Below, piece by piece: positions 1 through 8,447 of a stretch of DNA of 38,334 bases. Origin of the DNA: Planctomycetota bacterium (GTDB taxonomy: Bacteria; Planctomycetota; Phycisphaerae; UBA1845). A program made the translations under genes and the position numbers. Where the stretch lies: assembly GCA_016860685.1 (NCBI GenBank), contig BOJX01000021.1, positions 1 through 38,334 on the forward strand, in the 5' to 3' direction. Position 1 is the stretch's first letter, and every line of letters begins with the position of its first letter. The notes under the pieces are model-generated. The model had not been told where the DNA came from. It saw nothing but the letters and a program-made list of their open reading frames with translations, and made no database searches.

Positions 1-107
1 TTCTCAAGCGGGCCTCGGCCGTGCCCGCATCACCGGCAGTGACGCAGGATCCGTCGGCGGATGTGGAACCAACGCAACCGGCGGAACCTGCTGAGGGTGG
101 TCCGTAA
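1..107 (+). CDS. Possible C-terminal tail of a gene cut by the left edge
   Basis: An open frame enters from the left edge (codons start at base 3) and stops with TAA at 105-107. The 34 readable residues are rich in Pro, Ala and Glu and end in EPAEGGP, like the disordered tail of a larger protein. Third codon positions are largely G or C, in keeping with real genes here. No domain is present, so no function can be given. It could also be noncoding; a minus-strand frame crosses the same stretch but it is a shadow of the channel gene downstream. Confidence 0.35.
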   Translation, partial: LKRASAVPASPAVTQDPSADVEPTQPAEPAEGGP

Positions 108-222
108 CGACGCAACGGGATCGTCCTCTGAGCGCCCGTCCGAAGCACGCAGCGGTCGAACCGCGACGTGCGGTGGAACCGCGTTCACAAAGTGATTGAG
201 GCAACCTACAAGGCGAGCGAAG

Positions 223-954
223 ATGAATGACAAACTGAGAAACCTGACGTGCGAGGCGGTGGGAACGTTTCTGCTGACCTTCATCGGCGCGGGCGCGATC
301 CTGACGACGACGTGGACGAAGGGCGATCCGGGGCTGGTCGGCATCGCGTTCGCCCACGGCATCGCCCTGGCGATCGCCGTGTCCGCGGCGATGAATCTCA
401 GCGGCGGACACATCAACCCCGCCGTCACCGTCAGCATGCTCGCCACCGGGCGCATCAAGGCCGGCGACGCCGTCGCGTACATCATTGCGCAATGCGGCGG
501 CGCGACCATCGCGGGGGCGTTGCTCAATGTGATCTTCAAGGGCGTGGGGGCGTCGGGCGCCGGAGTGCTCGGGGCGGACGCCATCACCGCATGCCAGCTC
601 GGGACGCCCAACTTCGGCGCCGCCGTGCCCACCGGCATCGCCGTGCTGCTGGAGATCCTGATGACGTTCGTTCTCGTGTACACCGTCTTCGGAACGGCGG
701 TGGACGGGCGGTCGCCGCGGATCGCCGGGTTCGGCATCGGGCTTTCGGTCGCCATCTGCATCCTGCTCGGCGGTCCGATCACGGGCGGGGCGATGAATCC
801 CGCGCGGACAATCGGCACGCTGATCGGCGGAGGGTCGGCCACGTCGCACCTCTGGTCGCAGCACTGGGTGTACTGGGTCGGTCCGATCGCCGGAGGCCTG
901 CTCGCCGCCTTCCTTTATGACGCGCTGGTTCGGCCCAAGGCGAACAAAAGCTGA
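223..954 (+). CDS. MIP-family channel (aquaporin), TIP2-like selectivity filter
   Basis: Membrane channel of the major intrinsic protein family, 243 aa, passing water and/or small neutral solutes through the cytoplasmic membrane. Six hydrophobic segments and both half-helix signatures are visible: N65-P66-A67 within GGHINPAVT and N192-P193-A194-R195 within GGAMNPART. Hand alignment to AqpZ puts the ar/R filter at H45, I180, G189 and R195. AqpZ has F-H-T-R at these places, while plant TIP2 aquaporins have H-I-G-R, a filter linked to water and ammonia passage. I infer, but cannot show, a similar range here. The ATG at 223 follows AGGCGAGCGAAG; an in-frame TTG at 196 only adds nine basic/polar residues and is less likely. 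Neighbours give no substrate hint. Confidence 0.93.
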   Translation: MNDKLRNLTCEAVGTFLLTFIGAGAILTTTWTKGDPGLVGIAFAHGIALAIAVSAAMNLSGGHINPAVTVSMLATGRIKAGDAVAYIIAQCGGATIAGALLNVIFKGVGASGAGVLGADAITACQLGTPNFGAAVPTGIAVLLEILMTFVLVYTVFGTAVDGRSPRIAGFGIGLSVAICILLGGPITGGAMNPARTIGTLIGGGSATSHLWSQHWVYWVGPIAGGLLAAFLYDALVRPKANKS

Positions 955-1311
955 CGCAAGTCCGCCGGATACCCGGAGCCGTTGTTGCATCACCAGGCCG
1001 TGCCCGAAGGGAAGCGGGCGCTTCGCGCCATCCACGCGGATCCTGCAACATCGGGGAAGATGGCGTTATCGCACATCGCCGCATTGAGCGCGGGCAGCGT
1101 GCTCGGCGCGCACTCCTTGAGCCGCCGGGCGCGGAGACAGCGTCCTTCCCGTCACGCAAGTCGATCGTGCGGCATCCAAGGTTGCGGACGGCGCGGAACC
1201 CCGCGTCGAGCGGGCTTCGCCCGGTTGACGTTGAGGACCGGGCTTCCTAGACTCGAAACGACAACAAGAACGCCGCAACGGCGGGCGGGAAGGCCCGCAA
1301 GGAGTGAAACG
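955..1311. other. Noncoding stretch between channel and thioredoxin
   Basis: 357 bases without a convincing gene. Frames that stay open here give Arg-rich, low-quality translations and are extensions of the thioredoxin frame or antisense shadows. The only feature I can support is the promoter-like element at 1225-1253. No strong hairpin plus T-tract was seen after the channel gene. Confidence 0.6.
1225..1253 (+). promoter_or_regulatory. Candidate sigma-70-type promoter of the thioredoxin gene
   Basis: TTGACG at 1225-1230 and TAGACT at 1248-1253 are separated by exactly 17 bases, matching the -35/-10 layout of housekeeping promoters (5/6 and 4/6 matches). The element lies about 60 bases before the thioredoxin ATG, which leaves a short leader holding the Shine-Dalgarno. 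Predicted from sequence only. Confidence 0.5.
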
Positions 1312-1644
1312 ATGTCGGGCGCGAACACGCTGGAGTTCAACGAGGGTAATTTCGAGAAGGAGGTTCTTCAGGCACAGACCCCGGTCCTGGTGGATTTCTG
1401 GGCCGAGTGGTGCATGCCCTGCCGCGCATTGACGCCGATCATCGACGAACTGGCGACGCAGTACGCGGGCAAGGTCAAGGTCGGCAAGCTCAACATCGAC
1501 CAGAGCGCCAACCTCTCCGCGAAGTACAACGTCAGCAGCATCCCGACGGTGATGATCTTCAACAAAGGCGAAGTCGCACAGAAGTTCATCGGCCTGCGCG
1601 GCAAAGGCGACTACGAAAGCGCCCTGAACGGCCTCGGGGCGTAA
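1312..1644 (+). CDS. trxA: Thioredoxin with a CMPC active site
   Basis: Small cytoplasmic thiol-disulfide reductant, 110 aa, the usual length of thioredoxin. The redox motif W33-C34-M35-P36-C37 sits in the normal DFWAEWC context, and the cis-proline (P78 in SSIPT) is present. The dipeptide between the cysteines is Met-Pro rather than the classical Gly-Pro, which can shift redox potential and partner choice. The ATG at 1312 has a good ribosome site (AAGGAG, spacing about 7); the frame stays open upstream to 982 but that part is Arg-rich and unlike thioredoxin. No signal peptide. It appears monocistronic: own promoter candidate upstream, hairpin downstream, and a convergent gene. Confidence 0.95.
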   Translation: MSGANTLEFNEGNFEKEVLQAQTPVLVDFWAEWCMPCRALTPIIDELATQYAGKVKVGKLNIDQSANLSAKYNVSSIPTVMIFNKGEVAQKFIGLRGKGDYESALNGLGA

Positions 1645-1680
1645 AACGGCGGACGATCACGCATCCGGGCGGCGCGTCAG

Positions 1681-1720
1681 CGGACGGCGCAGCGACGGGT
1701 CGCCCGTCCGTTACGGTTTT
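1681..1720 (+). terminator. Hairpin between convergent trxA and the DUF4190-like gene
   Basis: GACGGG (1694-1699) and CCCGTC (1703-1708) can form a tight stem with a TCG loop; alternatively CGGACGG (1681-1687) pairs with CCGTCCG (1704-1710). A short TTTT run follows at 1717-1720, inside the 3' end of the convergent gene. This would act as a rho-independent terminator for the thioredoxin transcript. The T-tract is short, so the assignment is tentative. Confidence 0.45.
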
Positions 1721-2490
1721 CCGCCGGAGGAGTCATCGCCGGTGGCGGATTCCTCTCCGCTACCCGTGTCGCCGCCTTCGTGATCACCGCCGCGCCCTCC
1801 GAAATCCCGAAGGTTCAGGTCCGCGATGGTGACGTCGTTCAGCGAGAGCATGTCGGGGAAGTTCGCCGGGTTCATGTAAAGATCCGTACTGACGATGAAC
1901 GCGCCGTTGGTGAACTTTGCGTTAAGGTTCATCGGAATGATGACCTCTTGCGCTCCCGCGGGGGGTGTGCTGGCTCCGGGTTGAAGTCCTTCCAGGTTCG
2001 CCTCGATCAGGCGGCCGGTCTTCTCATGCACCGCCTTCGCCCACGCCCGGAATTCGTCGCTTGAAACGTTGGACTTCAGATCCGCACTGGCCCACTTTTC
2101 GTAGAACGCCGTCGCGTTCTCGTCGAGTTGGTCACTTGATACGTCAAAAACCTTTGCGGCCTGGATCGGCATGCCCATCATGCCTTCGAACATGCGGTAG
2201 TACACGTAGCCCAGAAACCCTTCACCCGCGCCCGTCAGAAGGCTGATCGGGATCGCAAGAATCGCCAGCACCCGCCCCTTGGCGCGACCACCCGAGGTGT
2301 TCGCGATGCCGATGAACCCGCAGATAAGGGCGACGATGACATTGATCACCGGGCAACAGACCAGGAACGAAGAAATGAAAGCCGTGATCGCGGCGCCGCT
2401 CCAAGGCCGATCCGGCTGGACGCCGTAGAAGGGCGGCGGTTGAAACGTGGGCATGCCCGGACCCGGCGCGGGCGGCTGCATCTGCGTCAT
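1711..2490 (-). CDS. DUF4190-like membrane protein with a C-terminal extracytoplasmic part
   Basis: 259-aa membrane protein of unknown function. Residues 1-28 are Pro/Gln rich. Two hydrophobic segments follow (about 31-57 and 67-92), separated by a short polar loop containing ANTSGGRAKGR, the arrangement seen in DUF4190-type proteins. The rest (about 95-235) is soluble and ends in an acidic, Gly/Ser/Asp-rich tail. A Shine-Dalgarno (AGGGAGAA) precedes the ATG by about 9 bases. The gene converges on thioredoxin and is separated by about 290 bases from the sugar dehydrogenase gene upstream, so it is probably transcribed alone. Family placement rests on topology and the loop pattern; no enzymatic motif is visible. 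Confidence 0.75.
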   Translation of the reverse strand: MTQMQPPAPGPGMPTFQPPPFYGVQPDRPWSGAAITAFISSFLVCCPVINVIVALICGFIGIANTSGGRAKGRVLAILAIPISLLTGAGEGFLGYVYYRMFEGMMGMPIQAAKVFDVSSDQLDENATAFYEKWASADLKSNVSSDEFRAWAKAVHEKTGRLIEANLEGLQPGASTPPAGAQEVIIPMNLNAKFTNGAFIVSTDLYMNPANFPDMLSLNDVTIADLNLRDFGGRGGDHEGGDTGSGEESATGDDSSGGKP

Positions 2491-2784
2491 GTCGAGGTTC
2501 TCCCTGTAACTGTTCTGAGCCTTCGAACCGGAATTCGGAAAGAAGTGTCGCAGATTTCCGGCGCGGGGCCAAGGACGTCAGGCGGGGGATTCTGGTGCGC
2601 GTTATTCCACCCGTCGGGCGGTTTCCGCGTGCTCGAAGCCGTGCCTGCGGTTGACCACCCGACCGGGAACAAAGATTCGTGGGTGTTCGAGAAAACGCGC
2701 GGGCCGAGGCGCCGGATCCCCACATCCGGACGCCCCGACCCCGCGTCTCTCCCTCAACGTGTACGCCCGCCGCGCGCCTCCCGG

Positions 2785-4401
2785 TCACGGGCAGGTGTAA
2801 TCTCTTGTCGCCTTCGCGCCGCAGTCCCAGGAGACGGTCGCCGTCGCGTCGCCGGCGGCCTGACCCTTGAACTTCACCGTCGCCTCGCCGTTGGCGTTCA
2901 GGGTACCGCTCTTGTCATCGCCGCCGGACAGGGTGACCGTGAAACCGTCCCCGGGCCGGCCGCCGGCCAGCGCGATCTTCAACGTGTTTCCGTTGTTCCC
3001 GGTTTTGCACTTCGCCTTGGCGACGCGCTCATCACCGGTGCAGCCGTCGTCGGCCGCAACGATGCGGTGAATCTCGCCGGTCGTCCCCGTCGGACCGAGC
3101 GTTGTGCTGCCGAGCACGTAGATTTCGCCCGCTTCGTCGCGCCCGAAGCCCTTCAGGAAGCGTCCGTAAGGTACGTCCGCGTCGGTGATCCTGAATTCGA
3201 GGATGCGGTGCTCTCCCGGCGTCGGCTCGTCGAGGTAGTAAAGCCTCCCCGACGGAGTCTGAAACTGCATCGAAAAGTCGCCGAAGATGAAACGCCCCTC
3301 CAGCGCGGGCGACTGCGTGCCGCGGTAGACGTACCCCGCGAGGATCGACAGCCCGCCCTCAAGCTGCATGTACTCGACGATCGGATCGGTCAGACCTGTC
3401 GTGTCACACTCTTCCGGGTGATTCTTCGGGTTGAACGGATCGAAGCAGTGCCTGCCCTCGCGGCGGGCCCAGCCGTAGTTCTTGCCTTTCTCGACGATGT
3501 TGAGTTCCTCGTAGACGTCCTGCCCGACGTCGCCGAGATAAAGGCGTCCGTCCCCGCCGGGACCGTCGTCAAAGGAGAAGCGGAAGGGATTGCGGAACCC
3601 CCAGGCGTAGATCTCGTTCACGCCGGCGCCGCCGAGGAAGGGGTTGTCCGGCGGGATCGCATAAGGCGAGGAACTGCTGACGTCGACGCGGAGCATCGCG
3701 CCGAGCGGCGTCTCGATGTTCTGGCCGTTGCCCTGGGTCGTGTGCCAGAGTTCTGGCTGGTGCAGGTCATCGTTGGCGCCGCCGCCGTCACCGAGCGAGA
3801 AGTACAGATAACCGTCGGGACCGAAGGCGACCGTGCCGGCGTTGTGATTGAACTCCGGCTTGTCGATGCGGAACAGAAGGTTGGCGTCGGGGTTGGCGAC
3901 GTCCGGATCCGAGTCGGAGACGCGGAACTCGGCGAGAACCTCTTCATGACAGCCGCGCGAGGTTCCGCGGCAGGGTCCGCCGATCGGACCGCTGGTGCGC
4001 GGGCGGCTGTAACGGACGAAGAAGCGTCCGTTGTTCGCGTAATCCGGATGAAAGGCAAGCCCGAGGACGCCGCGCTCGTCAAACCCCGTGTTCAGGACGG
4101 GGATCTGCGACGAGAGGTCGAGGAACGGGCGCTCCAGCAGGACGCCGTCCTTGATGATGCGGATCGGTCCGGACTGATCGACGACAAACATGCGGCCCGA
4201 GCCGTCGCCGGCGTGCGTCAGATGAACCGGAGACACGAGTCCGGACGCCACCGGCTCCAGCTCGATCGTAAGATCACCCTTCTCAATCTGGGCATAAGCG
4301 GCGCTCGCAGCAACCAGCGCGCCTGCGACGCTCAACACAGGAACAAAAGACCGCGCCGTGCGACGCGAGCCTGTCAGTTCGCCTCTCCTGCCTGCGTGCA
4401 T
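2785..4401 (-). CDS. Exported PQQ-dependent sugar dehydrogenase family protein
   Basis: 538-aa secreted or periplasmic six-bladed propeller of the glucose/sorbosone dehydrogenase family, which oxidises aldoses with PQQ in some members. A signal peptide (basic start, hydrophobic 19-36, cleavage near AYA-Q at 37/38) is followed by family landmarks: GRMFVVDQSGPI (about 70-80), GVLGLAFHPDYANNGRFFV (111-129), NHNAG with candidate catalytic H186, GPDGYLYFSLGDGG (194-207), WGFRNPFRFSFD (267-278) and NYGW (308-311). From about residue 445 a Gly-rich beta domain with a few Cys is appended. The ATG at 4401 has a strong GGGGAGGG site; the frame stays open 99 codons further but lacks any signal there. 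Substrate and true PQQ use are not provable from sequence; many family members are uncharacterised. Confidence 0.88.
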   Translation of the reverse strand: MHAGRRGELTGSRRTARSFVPVLSVAGALVAASAAYAQIEKGDLTIELEPVASGLVSPVHLTHAGDGSGRMFVVDQSGPIRIIKDGVLLERPFLDLSSQIPVLNTGFDERGVLGLAFHPDYANNGRFFVRYSRPRTSGPIGGPCRGTSRGCHEEVLAEFRVSDSDPDVANPDANLLFRIDKPEFNHNAGTVAFGPDGYLYFSLGDGGGANDDLHQPELWHTTQGNGQNIETPLGAMLRVDVSSSSPYAIPPDNPFLGGAGVNEIYAWGFRNPFRFSFDDGPGGDGRLYLGDVGQDVYEELNIVEKGKNYGWARREGRHCFDPFNPKNHPEECDTTGLTDPIVEYMQLEGGLSILAGYVYRGTQSPALEGRFIFGDFSMQFQTPSGRLYYLDEPTPGEHRILEFRITDADVPYGRFLKGFGRDEAGEIYVLGSTTLGPTGTTGEIHRIVAADDGCTGDERVAKAKCKTGNNGNTLKIALAGGRPGDGFTVTLSGGDDKSGTLNANGEATVKFKGQAAGDATATVSWDCGAKATRDYTCP

Positions 4402-4493
4402 TTCAACCCTCCCCTTCAAAACCTCGAGCGGCCCCGGTGGAAGGATGTCCCCGGACGCCGGAGTCATTGCAGCGGGAGCGCAGGCGGCGACGT

Positions 4494-4523
4494 TTGCGGA
4501 TTCCGGTCGGCGACGCCTATCAT
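4494..4523 (+). promoter_or_regulatory. Candidate promoter of the LutA-like gene
   Basis: TTGCGG (4494-4499) and TATCAT (4518-4523, 5/6 match to the -10 consensus) are 18 bases apart and lie about 80 bases before the ATG at 4604, in the space between two divergent genes. The -35 match is poor, so this is tentative. Confidence 0.35.
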
Positions 4524-4603
4524 GCCGCCGCAAAGGAGCTTGCATCGCGGGCGCCCGCAAGGGACGGAACGACCGCGTCGAACGCGGCCGGACGAGGAAA
4601 CGA

Positions 4604-5347
4604 ATGAACGTCGCGCTTTTCATCACGTGCCTGACGGACACGTTTTCGCCGCGCGCCGGGGTGGCGGTCGTGCGCGTCCTGCGGCACTTCGGATGCAACG
4701 TCAGCTTCCCTGAGGCGCAGACGTGTTGCGGACAGCCGCACTACAACAACGGATATCACGCCGAAGCGGCGCGGCTCGGGCGACGGCTGATCGACGCCTT
4801 CGAGGGTCATCCGCACGTGGTCACGCCCTCGGGGTCGTGCGCCGCGCTGGTGAAGCTTCATCTGCCGCACCTGCTGGAGCATGACCGCGCGTACGCCGCG
4901 CGGGCAAAGGATCTGGCGCAGCGGACGTGGGAATTCGGGATGTTCGTGACGAAGGTGCTCAAAGCCGACCTGTCGCGGATTCCGGCGCCGGCGGGGCATT
5001 CGTACACGGTTCACTACAGTTGTCACATGCGCGAGCTGGCGGACCCGACGCCGACGTGCCGCCTGGTCAGCGATCTTCCGGGCGCGGATTACCGCCCGCT
5101 GGAGCGGCTGGACGTGTGCTGCGGATTCGGCGGGGCGTTCAACCTTCAATATCCCGAGATCAGCGACGGGATGACGCGGGACAAGGTCGAACATATCCGC
5201 CGGACGGGCGCGACGACGCTGGTGTGCAATGAGGCGGGTTGCGGCATGACGATCGGCGGGACGGCGCACCGCCTCGGCACGACGCTGCGGATCCGGCACA
5301 TCGCGGAGGTCTGGGCGGAGGGGCTGGGTCTGATGGGGCGCGACTGA
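4604..5347 (+). CDS. LutA-like (Fe-S)-binding CCG-domain protein
   Basis: 247-aa cytoplasmic protein with two cysteine-rich CCG domains, as in LutA/YkgE and the heterodisulfide-reductase-like subunits that pass electrons during lactate oxidation. Visible Cys landmarks: C9 in CLTDTF, C41-C42-G43 in EAQTCCGQPHYNNG, C79 in PSGSC, and in the second half C140 (YSCH), C172-C173-G174 (VCCGFGG), C208 and C213 (CNEAGC). Length matches LutA (about 240 aa). The start at 4604 has GAGGAAA upstream; the longer open frame from 4358 overlaps the divergent gene and is not credible. No lutB (ferredoxin-type) or lutC follows; instead an RND exporter begins 37 bases downstream. Lactate oxidation is therefore only inferred from family membership. 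Confidence 0.88.
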   Translation: MNVALFITCLTDTFSPRAGVAVVRVLRHFGCNVSFPEAQTCCGQPHYNNGYHAEAARLGRRLIDAFEGHPHVVTPSGSCAALVKLHLPHLLEHDRAYAARAKDLAQRTWEFGMFVTKVLKADLSRIPAPAGHSYTVHYSCHMRELADPTPTCRLVSDLPGADYRPLERLDVCCGFGGAFNLQYPEISDGMTRDKVEHIRRTGATTLVCNEAGCGMTIGGTAHRLGTTLRIRHIAEVWAEGLGLMGRD

Positions 5348-5384
5348 CGCGCGGTCATCGCGGCGGGACGGGCAGCGCACTCGG

Positions 5385-7676
5385 ATGCACAAGCTCGCGG
5401 ATTTCATCCTTAACCGGCGCGGTACGCTGCTGGCGTTTGCGGCGGTCGTGACGGCGCTGGCGGTTGCGGGCGAGCGCCGCCTCAAGTTTGACGAGGATCC
5501 GCGCAACATCATCCGCTCGGACGATCCCGAGTACGCCCGTCTCGAGGAGATCGAAGCGACGTTCGGCACGGACGACCGCGACTGCTACGTCGTGATCCAC
5601 GCGTCGGAGGTCTTCAGCGACCCCGTCTGCGTCGGACTGGCGAAGGTCTGCGCTGCGTTGCGCGGCGTCGAGGGCGTAGAGGTCGTGCAAAGCCTGCTGG
5701 ACGTGTTGGACTACCGGAGTCTGCCGCCGACGCCGCTGGTCCCGCCGGCGGGATCGGACGCGTCGGCCTACGAAACAGGGCGGAACGCGGCGCGCACGCA
5801 TCCTCTGGTCGCCGGACACCTGATGTCCGCGGACGGAAAGACGACGCTGGTCATCGTCGGGCTGGGGGAAAGCGCGTCGCGCATCGAGACGATCCGCGAC
5901 GTGGTGGCGCGGATCGACAGCGCCCTGTCGACCGTGTCCGCCGAGGTTCCCTTCACGATGCAGTTGACGGGCGTGCCGGCGCTGCGCGCGGAGGTGTTTT
6001 ACGCGATGCGCGATGATCAGAAGACCTTCACGCTGGTCGGCGTCGCGCTGGGGCTGGGGACGGCGGTGGTTCTGTTCCGGCGTCCCACGGAGATTGTGAT
6101 CGTCGGCGCGGCGTCGGTGCTGGGGGCGTTGTGGACGCTGGGCGCGATGGGGTGGGCGGGTGAGAAAACCAACGTCATCAACGTGATCACGCCGACGCTC
6201 ATCCTCGTTATCGGGTTCGAGGACGCGATCCACGTCATGCTGCACATCCAGCGGGCGCGGGCGGAGGGGATGTCACCGCGAGAAGCGGCGCGATCCGCGG
6301 TCGCTCGGGTCGGCGGGGCGTGTTTCATGGCGGCGCTGACGACGTCGATCGGGTTCGGATCGCTGGTGGCGGCCGAGGCGCCGCTGATCCGCAGGCTGGG
6401 AGTCTCCTGCGCGCTCGGGGCCTTTCTCGCGCTGGGCGCCGTGCTTTTGATCGTTCCGATCGTGGCGGGCGGCGTCGCTGGGAAGATGATCAGCCTGGAG
6501 CGAAGCCGCGCGATGACGTCGGCGTTCGAGCGGTTCTTTGATCGCCGACTTGGCCCTGTACTGGAGCGTCCGGGCCGGGTCGCCGCCGTCGGCGCTGCGC
6601 TGACGGTTTTGAGCGTCCTGTTATGCACGCGCCTCAGGCCGGACAACGCGTGGGAACAGTCGGTCCCGTCGGACAGTCGGACGTTTGCGGCGTGGAAGGC
6701 GATCAATGACGCCTTCGGGGGCGCGCAGACGGTCTTCGGCGTCGTCACGTGGCCGGAGGAGCATGTGTTGGATTCCCCTGAGGTGCTCTCGGCGATCGGA
6801 GCGGCGGAGGCCTGCTTTCACAATGATGAGGCGACGCAGTATCCGCTTTCGGTGCTGTCGCTGGCGCGGCTGACGCCGATCGGGGCGGGTGACGCGCCGG
6901 CGGCGGTGCGATTGCTGCGCCTGGCGCCCGCGCCGGTGCAGGCGCTGCTGGCGAGGTTTGTCAGCGAGCCGAAGCGCACGGCGCTGGTGACGGGACGAAT
7001 CCGCGACACCGGGGAGCGCGACGCGCCGCTGGACGGACGGCTGGCGGGGCTTCGGGCGGCGCTTTCGGAGCTGAGCGAGCTGCACCCCGGATTCACGTTT
7101 CATCTGACGGGGACGCCGGCGGTGGCGGACCGCAGTCTGCGGGCGATGATCGGGGATCTTGCGGCGAGTCTTGCGTCGGCGGCGGTCATCATCTTCGCGG
7201 TGATGGCGCTGTCGTTCCGGTCGCTGCGGCTGGGCGTGATCAGCGTGCTGCCGAATGTGCTGCCGCTGTCGCTGGTTGGAGCGGCGCTGGTCCTCGCCGG
7301 GGAGTCGCTCCAGATCATCACCGTCATCGTGTTCAGCATCTGCCTGGGACTCGGCGTGGACAATACGATCCACCTGGTCAACCGGTTCCGATCCGAAGCG
7401 GAGGCGGACGGCGACATCCCCGCGGCGGTGCGTCGCAGCATCCGGGCGGTCGGGTGGGCGATCGTCACGGCGACCCTCGTGCTGATCACCGGTTTCGCCG
7501 GAATCGTGTTGAGCCGGATTCCGTCGCTGCGGATGTTCGGAGCGTTGTCATGCGTGGCGCTGCTGGCGTCGATCGGATCGTCGCTGGTACTGCTGCCGGC
7601 GTTACTGATGCTTTACGCGCGGGCGCCGAAGCGCGCGACGGGGGTGAAGGCCGCCGTGCAAGTGCCGTCGAACTGA
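5385..7676 (+). CDS. RND/MMPL-family membrane transporter
   Basis: 763-aa inner-membrane protein of the RND superfamily, MMPL/hopanoid-transporter-like branch, which exports lipids or other hydrophobic molecules using the proton gradient. The protein is an internal duplication: a first transmembrane helix (about 13-30), a large extracytoplasmic loop, a bundle of helices with GFEDAIHVMLH (about 275-285), then a second loop and bundle with GVDNTIHLVNRF (about 655-666). The acidic residue plus IH motif in both bundles is the family's typical helix-4 relay. Start ATG 5385 has only a weak site (GGGACGGG). It begins 37 bases after the LutA-like gene, so co-transcription is likely. Shorter than AcrB-type pumps (about 1000 aa), as expected of this branch; substrate unknown. 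Confidence 0.9.
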   Translation: MHKLADFILNRRGTLLAFAAVVTALAVAGERRLKFDEDPRNIIRSDDPEYARLEEIEATFGTDDRDCYVVIHASEVFSDPVCVGLAKVCAALRGVEGVEVVQSLLDVLDYRSLPPTPLVPPAGSDASAYETGRNAARTHPLVAGHLMSADGKTTLVIVGLGESASRIETIRDVVARIDSALSTVSAEVPFTMQLTGVPALRAEVFYAMRDDQKTFTLVGVALGLGTAVVLFRRPTEIVIVGAASVLGALWTLGAMGWAGEKTNVINVITPTLILVIGFEDAIHVMLHIQRARAEGMSPREAARSAVARVGGACFMAALTTSIGFGSLVAAEAPLIRRLGVSCALGAFLALGAVLLIVPIVAGGVAGKMISLERSRAMTSAFERFFDRRLGPVLERPGRVAAVGAALTVLSVLLCTRLRPDNAWEQSVPSDSRTFAAWKAINDAFGGAQTVFGVVTWPEEHVLDSPEVLSAIGAAEACFHNDEATQYPLSVLSLARLTPIGAGDAPAAVRLLRLAPAPVQALLARFVSEPKRTALVTGRIRDTGERDAPLDGRLAGLRAALSELSELHPGFTFHLTGTPAVADRSLRAMIGDLAASLASAAVIIFAVMALSFRSLRLGVISVLPNVLPLSLVGAALVLAGESLQIITVIVFSICLGLGVDNTIHLVNRFRSEAEADGDIPAAVRRSIRAVGWAIVTATLVLITGFAGIVLSRIPSLRMFGALSCVALLASIGSSLVLLPALLMLYARAPKRATGVKAAVQVPSN

Positions 7677-7791
7677 CACTTCAGGCGGGCTTAACGGACC
7701 GTGCCAGAACGTGACGCCGCCCCGCCAGTTTGACAGTTCACCGTCGCGCGTCGGGCCGGGATGCTGGCTGCGCATTCCTGCAATAAATCGC

Positions 7792-7818
7792 TGAAAGTAA
7801 AGGGGTTATCTTACTTCA
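7792..7818 (+). promoter_or_regulatory. Imperfect inverted repeat upstream of the Hsp20 cluster
   Basis: TGAAAGTAA (7792-7800) and TTACTTCA (7811-7818) form an inverted repeat with one extra A in the left arm and a 10-base AT-rich centre. It lies in an otherwise GC-rich 276-base gap, about 135 bases before the first hsp20 ATG. It is not a CIRCE element (no TTAGCACTC arms). It could be an operator or part of a heat-shock promoter region; function is inference. Confidence 0.3.
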
Positions 7819-7952
7819 AGCCCGGACCGGCCGATGTGGTACGCCCCTTGCCCTTGTGTCGGTCGAGGCGAAGCGCCGGGAGCGGGCGAGGGGCCCGTGC
7901 GACTCTCGCCGGAGCGCCGATCGGGGCGCGGTCTTTCATAGGAGGTGCGTAC

Positions 7953-8387
7953 ATGTTGACTCACAGGTTGAATCCGTTTGCTCCGTTTCCGGCCGTTCGC
8001 CGCGAACTGGACCGGGTTTTCGAGTCCGTGTTCGGCAACGGTGCGGTTAGCGGGGCCGCGCCGGCTTATCCGGCGCTGAATGTCTGGGAGGACGGTGGGG
8101 CGTTCACGATCGAGGCGGAGATTCCGGGCGTTGAACTTTCGGACATTGAAGTTCAGGTGGCCGGCGCTGACGTGACGATCAAGGGAACGCGTCGTCCGGC
8201 GGTGGAGGGCGAAACAACGATGCTGCGCGAGGAGCGTCCGACGGGCACGTTCTCGCGGACCCTGACGTTCCCCGTCGCGGTCGTCGCCGACCAGGTTGAA
8301 GCGACGATGAAGAACGGGGTGTTGGTGATCCGACTGCCGAAAAGCCCGGAGGCGACGGCGCGGAAGATCCAGATCAAGAGCAACTGA
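7953..8387 (+). CDS. Hsp20/alpha-crystallin small heat-shock protein (1 of 3)
   Basis: 144-aa small heat-shock protein, an ATP-independent holdase that binds unfolding proteins in the cytoplasm. The alpha-crystallin domain spans about 40-135: it opens with PALNVWEDGGAFTIEAEIPG, and closes with the MKNGVLVIRLPK strand. The short N-terminal arm (NPFAPFPAVRRELDRVFESVF) is the usual oligomerisation segment. The ATG at 7953 follows a near-perfect AGGAGGT with good spacing; upstream in-frame codons (from 7761) are Arg-rich and improbable. First gene of a run of three Hsp20 paralogues, all on the plus strand; likely stress induced, with an inverted repeat upstream as a possible control site. Confidence 0.95.
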   Translation: MLTHRLNPFAPFPAVRRELDRVFESVFGNGAVSGAAPAYPALNVWEDGGAFTIEAEIPGVELSDIEVQVAGADVTIKGTRRPAVEGETTMLREERPTGTFSRTLTFPVAVVADQVEATMKNGVLVIRLPKSPEATARKIQIKSN

Positions 8388-8447
8388 ACATGCGCACAGC
8401 CGCGCCGAGCGAGGAGGCGGGCGTGCTTTCATGAGGAGGACGTCGAT

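Noticed and set aside
4-1035. Long minus-strand open frames over the aquaporin gene
   Set aside because: Arg/His-rich translations that mirror the real plus-strand gene; typical shadows in GC-rich DNA.
2440-4713. 757-codon plus-strand frame opposite the sugar dehydrogenase
   Set aside because: Antisense shadow; no domain, and the minus strand carries a complete family-matching protein.
7677-7952. CIRCE or sigma-32 promoter before the Hsp20 genes
   Set aside because: Looked for TTAGCACTC arms and CTTGAA/CCCCAT boxes; none found. Only the weaker inverted repeat was kept.
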